Of a stretch of 6,064 nt of DNA, positions 1 through 5,136 are shown one piece after another. The stretch covers positions 1 through 6,064 of the forward strand of contig JAHEDN010000074.1 of the NCBI GenBank assembly GCA_024641225.1. Direction: 5' to 3'. Source of the DNA: Burkholderiales bacterium. GTDB taxonomy: Bacteria > Pseudomonadota > Gammaproteobacteria > Burkholderiales > Burkholderiaceae_F. The notes below the pieces were generated by a model. The model searched no databases, was not told where the DNA came from, and saw only the letters and a program-made list of their open reading frames with translations. A program made the position numbers and the translations under genes. Within the stretch, counting starts at the first letter, position 1, and each line of letters opens with the position of its first letter.

Positions 1-101
1 GGATATCCACGCGGACGCGTGTCGCTAGCCGAGGCATCCAGCGAACTGTCACAGGGCCAGGAATGAAAAGGGGTCAGCTCTCGCCAACGCCTTGATAACA
101 C

Positions 102-143
102 TGGCGCGCCCGGCAGGATGCGAACCCACGACCCCCTGGTTCG
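102..143 (-). pseudogene. tRNA-Arg 3' fragment, anticodon loop to CCA (attachment-site remnant)
   Basis: Read on the minus strand from 143 down to 102, the 42 nt align with standard tRNA positions 35-76 without a gap. They give the anticodon-loop half C35 G36 A37 A38, anticodon 3' stem CCAGG, a 5-nt variable loop GGGTC, T-stem GTGGG/CCTGC (with U50-G64 and G51-U63 wobbles), T-loop TTCGCAT, acceptor 3' strand CGGGCGC, discriminator G and an encoded CCA. Anticodon letters -CG with A37 fit tRNA-Arg (ACG or GCG). To the right, beyond about 145, the sequence can no longer form the anticodon 5' stem, and no D-arm or GCGCCCG acceptor strand follows, so the gene is truncated. T-loop position 58 is C instead of the near-invariant A, suggesting decay. 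Such 3' tRNA pieces are what tyrosine-recombinase integration leaves at the displaced end of an island or prophage. The tRNA alignment is solid; the att role is inference. Confidence 0.78.
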
Positions 144-384
144 CAGGCCGATTTCGAGTATGTTTTGTCAATTAAATCAGCAACTTAAACCATTTCCTGG
201 GACACCAACCTGCGATCGGGTGGGGTACTGGATGGTCGGGCTGGAAGCGGCGTGCGGGTGCCTGCTCGCGGCGGTGCTGGTGGATCGCCTGCCGGTTGCC
301 GGGAAACCCGGATGCCCCGATTCGGCGCCAGTCCGGCCCACGCCGGCATGATGGCGAACGTGTGGCGCCGCATCGGGGCGAGGA
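144..384. other. Non-coding spacer between the tRNA fragment and the glpD 3' end
   Basis: I see no gene here. The first ~45 bases (about 150-195) are clearly AT-rich compared with the rest of the window, and contain TTAAAT and TTAAAC blocks, as expected of the arm region next to an att site. The remainder is GC-rich. Two short perfect inverted repeats lie downstream of glpD: CCGGC/GCCGG at 333-346 with a 4-nt loop, and CCGGG/CCCGG at 299-311 with a 3-nt loop. Neither is followed by a T-run on the glpD strand, so an intrinsic terminator for glpD cannot be claimed. The 1-101 stretch to the left likewise has no gene I can support, only a 6-bp inverted repeat CACGCG/CGCGTG at 8-21. Confidence 0.5.
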
Positions 385-2064
385 TCAGCGCGCGGGCGCG
401 ATATCGGGCAGGTAGCTCGCCGCGAGTTGTTCGAACGCGGCGGCAGAGCCGTCTGCATCGAAGCCGGCGCCGAGTTCCTCGCGCAGAATACGCGCGACCG
501 GGCGGGCGAGTGCCAGCGCGGCGCGCGCATCGAGGAACAGAAGCCGGCTGCGCCGGGCCAGCACGTCCTCGACCGAGCGCGCATATTCGGCGCGTACCGC
601 AAAGCGCACCATCGCCTCGCTCAGACCGGGTGCGAGTTCCAGATCGGCGCCTGGCAGCGCGGAAACCGCCGCAGCCTCGGTGCCGTAGAGATGCAGGCCC
701 GGCATCGCGCTGACCGGCGTTGCGTACTGCTCGCGACCGGGCGCGCCGATCAGCGGCAGGGTCTCGGTGACGCCTCGTGCCCGTCGATCCAGCAGTCCAG
801 CGTGGGCGCATTCGTCGAGCACGTCCTCGGCCATCGCCCGGTAGGTGGTCCATTTGCCGCCGGTCACGGTCACCAGGCCCGAGTCGGCGACCAGCACCGT
901 GTGCTCGCGCGAGACCCGCTTGGTGTCGACGTTCCCGCTTCGGGTAGGCTTGACCAGCGGGCGCAGACCGACCCAGATCGACCGCACGTCCGCCAGCTTC
1001 GGCGCGCGCTGCAGGTACCGGGCGCTCTCACGCAGGATGAACTCGACCTCTCCGGCGAGCGGGCGCGGCTCGATCGCAAGATCTTCGCGCGCGGTGTCGG
1101 TGGTGCCGAGGATCGTGCTCCCCATCCACGGCACGACGAACAGCACACGGCCATCGGTGGTGCCGGGCACCAGGATCGCCCGATCGGTCGGCTGAAAGCT
1201 GCGATCGACCACCAGGTGCACGCCCTGGCTGGGCGCGACCATCGGCGCCTCGTCGGGATCGTCGAGCCTGCGCACCGCGTCGACCCAGACCCCGGTCGCG
1301 TTGATCACGCAGTTGGCGCGGATCTCGTAGTGCCGGTCGGTCTCGGTGTCGGTCGCAACCACGCCGGCGACCTTGCCGTTCTCGCGAAGCAGCGCACTCG
1401 CGCGGCAGTGGTTCAGCACGCAGGCGCCTTGCGCGATCGCAGTGCGCGCGAGCGCGAGCGCCAGCCGCGCGTCGTCGAACTGGCCGTCCCAGTATTCGAC
1501 CGCGCCGGCAAGCTTCTCGGTGCGCACGCCGGGCACCTCTTCGATCGTCTGGGCGCGGTTCAGAAAACGCGTGGGGCCGAGGCCGGCACGCCCGGCCAGC
1601 ATGTCGTAGAGAACCAGCCCGGCACCGTAGAACCACTTGTCGAAGCAGCGTCCGCGCGCGCCGTAGACCGGCATCACGAACTGCAGCGGCCGGGCGAGGT
1701 GCGGCGCATTGGCAAGCAGCGTTCGCCGTTCGGCCAGCGCTTCGCGCACCAGCGCCAGGTCGCCCTGCGCCAGATAGCGCACTCCGCCATGGACCAGCTT
1801 GGTCGCACGCGACGAGGTGCCCTTGGCGAAATCCTCGGCTTCGATCAGCGCGACCCGGTGTCCGCGCACGGCGGCGTCGAGTGCGACCCCGAGACCGGTA
1901 GCTCCGCCGCCGACGATCGCGATGTCCCACCGAGCGCCTTCGGCCAGCTTCGCCAGCATCTGTTCCCGCGAGGCCAGCACGACCGAACCCGATGCGGGAG
2001 TTTCGGCAGCGCGGACAGGGAAGTCGGCCGAGTTTGAGTGTGTATCGGCTGCAGGACGGGCCAT
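385..2064 (-). CDS. glpD: FAD-dependent glycerol-3-phosphate dehydrogenase GlpD
   Basis: Oxidises sn-glycerol 3-phosphate to dihydroxyacetone phosphate and passes electrons via FAD to membrane quinone; a peripheral membrane enzyme of glycerol catabolism. The 559-residue product has the dinucleotide-binding VGGGATGLG at residues 51-59, the acidic strand end LIEAEDFAKGTSSRATKLVHGG (residues 73-94, a hallmark of the family), INATGVW near 254-260, and GLVTVTGGKWTTYRAMAEDV at 396-415 closing the FAD domain. The C-terminal helical domain of GlpD proteins occupies about 440-550. Length is near the family's usual 500-560. The first ~45 residues are a non-conserved extension before the FAD motif, and no clear Shine-Dalgarno precedes the ATG at 2064. 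An internal GTG (codon 29, 1978-1980) or ATG (codon 36) just before the FAD domain is a possible true start. It is transcribed in the same direction as glpR, 137 bp downstream of it, with its own operator-like repeats. Confidence 0.95.
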   Translation of the reverse strand: MARPAADTHSNSADFPVRAAETPASGSVVLASREQMLAKLAEGARWDIAIVGGGATGLGVALDAAVRGHRVALIEAEDFAKGTSSRATKLVHGGVRYLAQGDLALVREALAERRTLLANAPHLARPLQFVMPVYGARGRCFDKWFYGAGLVLYDMLAGRAGLGPTRFLNRAQTIEEVPGVRTEKLAGAVEYWDGQFDDARLALALARTAIAQGACVLNHCRASALLRENGKVAGVVATDTETDRHYEIRANCVINATGVWVDAVRRLDDPDEAPMVAPSQGVHLVVDRSFQPTDRAILVPGTTDGRVLFVVPWMGSTILGTTDTAREDLAIEPRPLAGEVEFILRESARYLQRAPKLADVRSIWVGLRPLVKPTRSGNVDTKRVSREHTVLVADSGLVTVTGGKWTTYRAMAEDVLDECAHAGLLDRRARGVTETLPLIGAPGREQYATPVSAMPGLHLYGTEAAAVSALPGADLELAPGLSEAMVRFAVRAEYARSVEDVLARRSRLLFLDARAALALARPVARILREELGAGFDADGSAAAFEQLAASYLPDIAPAR

Positions 2065-2201
2065 GGACGATTAGTGGGCTGGCTGGCCGCCCGGCTTTCG
2101 TCGCCCGCGCCAGCTCCAGTAAGCAGAGATTCGAAGAATAACGAAGATTTACGAAAAGCGGAATGGAAGCGGTGCCGCCGCCGTTCCGATCAATGCCGGG
2201 C
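2065..2201 (-). promoter_or_regulatory. glpR-glpD intergenic region with three 10-bp-phased TTCG repeats (candidate GlpR operator)
   Basis: On the glpD strand, 2157-2128 reads as three consecutive decamers, TTTTCGTAAA, TCTTCGTTAT and TCTTCGAATC, so that TTCG recurs at exactly one helical turn (2155-2152, 2145-2142, 2135-2132). The block is AT-rich inside a GC-rich locus. DeoR/GlpR-type repressors are known to use TTCG/CGAA-containing half-sites, sometimes as direct repeats, so this is a good candidate operator. A weak -10-like TCGAAT (2134-2129) overlaps the last repeat, but no convincing -35 is visible. An imperfect hairpin at 2165-2187 (arms GGAA/TTCC plus CGG/CCG) followed by TTTT near 2157 might attenuate glpR read-through, but this is weak. 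Confidence 0.55.
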
Positions 2202-2972
2202 TCAGTCCGGTCCGCAGATCTCGAGCTGCGCGTCGGCTTCCGCCAGGATCCGCCCGATCGCAGCTGGCGGCTGTTCGTCGGTGACGAATACGTTGACCTC
2301 GGACAGATGACCGATGCGCACCGGTGCCGAGCGGGCGTACTTCATGCTGTCGGCGACCAGGATCGTCTGTCGCGCGCCTTCGATGATCGCCCGCGCGACC
2401 TTGACCTCGCGGTAGTCGTAGTCGAGGAGCGCGCCGTCGGCGTCGATGGCGGAGGTGCCGATCACGGCGTAGTCGACCCGGAACTGCCGGATGAAATCGA
2501 CTGCCGCCTCGCCGACCACGCCGCCGTCGCTGTGCCGGACGACACCGCCTGCGATGATGACTTCGATCTGCGTGTAGCCGCGCAGGATGTTCGCGACATT
2601 GATGCTGTTGGTGATGACCATCAGGCCGTTGCGCTCCCGCAGCGCCATGGCGACCTGTTCCGTCGTGGTGCCGATGTTCACCAGCAGCGAGGACCCGTCG
2701 GGGATCAGCGCCGCGCAGCGCTTGCCGATCCGGCGCTTGGCGTCGGTGGCCAGTTGGCGGCGCGCGTCGTGCGCAAGGTTGGCGATGCCCGATGGCGCCA
2801 TGGCGCCGCCGTGGAACCGCTGCAGCACCCCGATGTCGCACAGCTCGTTCAGGTCCTTGCGGATCGTCTGCGGCGTCACGTTGAAGCGCGTGGCCAGGTC
2901 GTCGACCTCGACCTGCCCGATCTCGCGGGCGAGCTTCAGGATCGCGTTCTGTCGCGGGGCTAGTGCATGCAT
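2202..2972 (-). CDS. glpR: DeoR-family transcriptional repressor, GlpR type
   Basis: Predicted cytoplasmic repressor of the glycerol genes, with glycerol-3-phosphate as the likely inducer. The 256-residue length is typical of the family. Residues 1-57 are the DeoR winged helix-turn-helix: PRQNAILKL near 6-14, then DDLATRFNVTPQTIRKDLNE (24-43) as the recognition unit, and the wing RFHGGA (52-57). Residues ~75-235 form the DeoR C-terminal phosphosugar-sensor domain, with the phosphate-loop-like NIGTTTEQ (99-106), VITNSINVANIL (119-130), IGTSAIDADGALLDYD (171-186) and ILVADSMKYAR (204-214). The ATG at 2972 places PRQ a few residues from the N-terminus as in relatives, though its Shine-Dalgarno is poor. 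The gene is divergent from the binding-protein gene and upstream of glpD. Effector identity and the name glpR rest on context; other DeoR regulators share the same fold. Confidence 0.88.
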   Translation of the reverse strand: MHALAPRQNAILKLAREIGQVEVDDLATRFNVTPQTIRKDLNELCDIGVLQRFHGGAMAPSGIANLAHDARRQLATDAKRRIGKRCAALIPDGSSLLVNIGTTTEQVAMALRERNGLMVITNSINVANILRGYTQIEVIIAGGVVRHSDGGVVGEAAVDFIRQFRVDYAVIGTSAIDADGALLDYDYREVKVARAIIEGARQTILVADSMKYARSAPVRIGHLSEVNVFVTDEQPPAAIGRILAEADAQLEICGPD

Positions 2973-3121
2973 CGTTCGGATCGGTGTCGGCGTGTGGTGC
3001 GCTCCGCGCCGTGCCGGCGGTCACGTGGATCGAATCATGCCCTGTTACTGCATCGGCCCGCGTCGCCGGCGGGCCGCCGTTGTGTCCGCGATCGTCTCGG
3101 AATCTGCGGGGCCGATCGCCG

Positions 3122-3151
3122 CTTATAGCAGATCGAGGTGCGAATTGACAT
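3122..3151 (-). promoter_or_regulatory. Candidate glpR promoter, minus strand
   Basis: On the minus strand, TATAAG (3127-3122) is a good -10 and ATGTCA (3151-3146) is a 4-of-6 -35, separated by 18 bp. This -35 overlaps the -35 of the opposite-facing promoter, so the two would compete for polymerase. It implies a leader of roughly 140 nt before the glpR ATG. The call rests on box matching only. Confidence 0.4.
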
Positions 3152-3164
3152 TCGTTTTGTTTCG
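3141..3164 (+). promoter_or_regulatory. Candidate GlpR operator in the divergent promoter region
   Basis: CGAA at 3141-3144, TTCG at 3151-3154 and TTCG at 3161-3164 are phased at exactly 10 bp. The first two form an inverted repeat around TTGACA; the last two are a direct repeat in the decamers CATTCGTTTT and GTTTCGAGTT, which resemble the TTCG decamers upstream of glpD. The elements cover the -35 of both divergent promoters and the spacer of the binding-protein promoter, so bound repressor would block polymerase both ways. Assignment to GlpR is inferred from the shared motif and gene context. Confidence 0.55.
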
Positions 3165-3174
3165 AGTTTAGGAT
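3145..3174 (+). promoter_or_regulatory. Sigma-70-type promoter of the glycerol-importer operon
   Basis: A consensus -35 TTGACA (3145-3150) is followed after 18 bp by TAGGAT (3169-3174), a 4-of-6 -10 that keeps the T1, A2 and final T. Transcription would begin near 3181, leaving a leader of about 53 nt. Candidate repressor repeats lie inside the spacer. Confidence 0.6.
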
Positions 3175-3223
3175 CGTCCTGAGCTTGTCCTCGGACCCAA
3201 CTGGGCGGGCCGCAAAAAAATGG

Positions 3224-3228
3224 GGAGG
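3224..3228 (+). promoter_or_regulatory. Strong ribosome binding site of the binding-protein gene
   Basis: A perfect GGAGG within GGGGAGGAA sits 5 nt before the ATG at 3234. It fixes that start and predicts high translation, as expected for a periplasmic binding protein. None of the other three genes in the window has a comparable site. Confidence 0.85.
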
Positions 3229-3233
3229 AAACG

Positions 3234-4973
3234 ATGAAGAAGCGCGTGCTCACGGCCACGGCATTGGCGGTCGCCTCGTTGTTCACGGGGCCGGCCTTCG
3301 GTGGCATGGACGAGGCGAAGAAGTGGATCGACAAGGAATTCCAGCCTTCGACACTGTCGAAAGAACAGCAGTTGAAGGAACTCGAGTGGTTCATCAACGC
3401 GGCCAAGCCGTTCAAGGGCATGGAGATCAACGTGCTGTCGGAGACCATTCCGACGCACGAGTACGAGTCCAAGACACTGGCGAAGGCGTTCGAAGAGATC
3501 ACCGGCATCAAGGTCAACCACCAGTTGCTCGGTGAAGGCGAGGTCGTGCAGGCGGTGCAGACCCAGATGCAGACCAACCGCAACCTGTACGACGGCTACA
3601 TCAACGATTCGGACCTGATCGGCACGCATTCCCGGCTGCAGCTGGCGATCAACCTGAGTGACTGGATGGCCGGCGAAGGCAAGGACGTTACGCTGCCCAC
3701 GCTCGACGTCAAGGACTTCATGGGCATCTCGTTCACGACCGGTCCTGACGGCAAGATCTATCAGCTTCCCGATCAGCAGTTTGCGAACCTGTACTGGTTC
3801 CGCAAGGACTGGTTCGACCGCAAGGACCTGAAGGACAAGTTCAAGGCCAAATACGGCTACGAGCTCGGTGTTCCGGTGAACTGGTCCGCCTACGAGGACA
3901 TCGCCGAATTCTTCTCCAACGACGTGAAGAACATCGACGGGGTTCGGATCTACGGCCACATGGACTACGGCAAGCGCGCCCCCGACCTCGGCTGGCGCAT
4001 GACCGACGCGTGGTTGTCGATGGCCGGCGCGAGCTCGAAGGGCCTGCCCAACGGCAGGCCGATCGACGAGTGGGGCATCCGCATGGAAGCGGGTTCCTGC
4101 AACCCGGCCGGCGCCTCGGTGACCCGTGGCGGCGAGACCAACGGCCCCGCCTCGGTCTATGCGATCCGCAAGTGGGACGAGTGGCTGCGCAAGTACGCGC
4201 CGCCCGGAGCCGCCGACTACGACTTCTACCAATCGCTTCCCGCGCTCTCGCAGGGCAACGTGGCCCAGCAGATCTTCTGGTACACCGCGTTCACCGCCTC
4301 GATGGTCGCTCCCAAGAGCGAAGGCAACAACACGGTCGATGCCAAGGGCATGCCTCTTTGGCGGATGGCGCCGTCGCCTCACGGTCCGTACTGGGAAGAA
4401 GGCCAGAAACTCGGCTACCAGGACGCGGGCTCGTGGACACTGTTCAAGTCGACCCCGGTCGATCGCCGCAAGGCCGCCTGGCTGTACGCGCAGTTCGTCG
4501 TGTCCAAGACCGTCGATGTCAAGAAGAGCCACGTCGGTCTGACCTTCATCCGCGACAGTACCGTGCGTCACACGAGCTTCACAGAGCGGGCGCCGAAGCT
4601 GGGCGGGCTGGTCGAGTTCTATCGTTCGCCCGACCGGGTCAACTGGACCCCGACCGGCGTCAACGTGCCCGACTACCCCAAGCTCGCGCAGCTCTGGTGG
4701 CAGAACATCGGTGACGTGAACTCGGGTGCGTTCACGCCACAGCAGGCGATGGACCGTCTGGCCGGCGAGATGGACCAGGTCATGGCGCGGATGCAGGACG
4801 CCGACGAGAAGGCCAAGGTCTATGGCGGTTGCGGCCCGCGTTTGAACAAGGAGAAGAAGGCCGAGGAATGGCTGGGCAAGGGCGGCGCGAAAGCGAAACT
4901 CGCGAACGAGAAGCCCAAGGGCCAGACCGTCAGCTACGATGAGCTGATCAAGCGCTGGACCACAAAGCAGTAG
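3234..4973 (+). CDS. glpV: Periplasmic solute-binding protein of a glycerol-type ABC importer (GlpV-like)
   Basis: Predicted to capture the substrate, probably glycerol, in the periplasm and deliver it to the membrane permeases. At 579 residues it is larger than common sugar-binding proteins (about 400-450) but matches the large GlpV-type subclass. Residues 1-23 are a Sec signal peptide: positive MKKR, hydrophobic stretch and cleavage probably after AFG; there is no lipobox, so it should be soluble. The mature part shows a group-1 extracellular solute-binding fold, with FKGMEINVLSET (60-71), LYDGYINDSDLIG (118-130), the aromatic-rich DQQFANLYWFRKDWF (180-194), and GNVAQQIFWYTAFTAS (341-356). 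The C-terminal ~45 residues are lysine-rich. Only two cysteines occur in the mature chain (289 and 533), so a disulfide is possible. The gene is first in its operon, behind a strong promoter and ribosome site, and followed by a terminator. Substrate is inferred from neighbours; other polyols cannot be excluded. Confidence 0.88.
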   Translation: MKKRVLTATALAVASLFTGPAFGGMDEAKKWIDKEFQPSTLSKEQQLKELEWFINAAKPFKGMEINVLSETIPTHEYESKTLAKAFEEITGIKVNHQLLGEGEVVQAVQTQMQTNRNLYDGYINDSDLIGTHSRLQLAINLSDWMAGEGKDVTLPTLDVKDFMGISFTTGPDGKIYQLPDQQFANLYWFRKDWFDRKDLKDKFKAKYGYELGVPVNWSAYEDIAEFFSNDVKNIDGVRIYGHMDYGKRAPDLGWRMTDAWLSMAGASSKGLPNGRPIDEWGIRMEAGSCNPAGASVTRGGETNGPASVYAIRKWDEWLRKYAPPGAADYDFYQSLPALSQGNVAQQIFWYTAFTASMVAPKSEGNNTVDAKGMPLWRMAPSPHGPYWEEGQKLGYQDAGSWTLFKSTPVDRRKAAWLYAQFVVSKTVDVKKSHVGLTFIRDSTVRHTSFTERAPKLGGLVEFYRSPDRVNWTPTGVNVPDYPKLAQLWWQNIGDVNSGAFTPQQAMDRLAGEMDQVMARMQDADEKAKVYGGCGPRLNKEKKAEEWLGKGGAKAKLANEKPKGQTVSYDELIKRWTTKQ

Positions 4974-4984
4974 TTCCGCGCGTC

Positions 4985-5046
4985 GCCGGGGGCGTTGTGG
5001 TCCCCGGCAACCCCGGGCGGCGGCCGGCCCCCGGCACCCGGGGACC
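4985..5046 (+). promoter_or_regulatory. Alternative hairpins overlapping the intercistronic terminator
   Basis: Two perfect stems precede and overlap the terminator. Stem 1:2 pairs GCCGGGG (4985-4991) with CCCCGGC (5002-5008) around a 10-nt loop. Stem 2:3 pairs GGTCCCCGG (4999-5007) with CCGGGGACC (5038-5046). Stem 2:3 uses segment 2 of the first hairpin and the left arm of the terminator, so the three structures exclude one another in the order seen in attenuators. Whether they switch in the cell is inference, and the repetitive GC composition could produce such pairings fortuitously. Confidence 0.45.
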
Positions 5047-5064
5047 CCACCCCGGGTTTTTTTT
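5036..5064 (+). terminator. Intrinsic terminator between the binding-protein and ATPase genes
   Basis: ACCCGGGG (5036-5043) and CCCCGGGT (5050-5057) form a perfect 8-bp stem with a 6-nt loop, ending directly in eight T residues (5057-5064). It lies 63 bp after the binding-protein stop and 73 bp before the ATPase start. Partial termination here would give more binding-protein mRNA than transporter mRNA. Confidence 0.85.
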
Positions 5065-5136
5065 GTGCGGCCGCGCCGGAGCCGATGCGCCCGGCGATGC
5101 CTTACCGGCGAGTACGCCACCATCGGATCCGCAAAC

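Noticed and set aside
1..66. Frame 1 is open from the window edge to TGA at 64-66 and might be the end of a truncated gene.
   Set aside because: Only 21 codons, easily open by chance, with no recognisable residues or downstream terminator.
62..77. AAAAGGGGTCAGCTC resembles one half of REP-like repeats with a GGGGTCAG core.
   Set aside because: No matching inverted half (CTGACCCC) follows on the same strand and no second copy is in the window.
185..372. A minus-strand open stretch of about 60 codons downstream of glpD (starting MRRHTFAIMPAW).
   Set aside because: It is the tail of a longer shadow frame through glpD, has no ribosome site, and its Arg/Pro-rich composition looks non-coding.
102..384. 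An intact tRNA-Arg interrupted by a group I intron in the anticodon loop.
   Set aside because: No D-arm or GCGCCCG acceptor strand appears on the minus strand between 144 and the glpD end, so there is no 5' exon for such a gene.
427..2037. A 536-codon open frame on the plus strand, antisense to glpD.
   Set aside because: It mirrors glpD; GC-rich codon bias suppresses stops on the opposite strand. Its product is Arg/Gly/His-rich with no recognisable motif, whereas the minus-strand frame has complete GlpD motifs.
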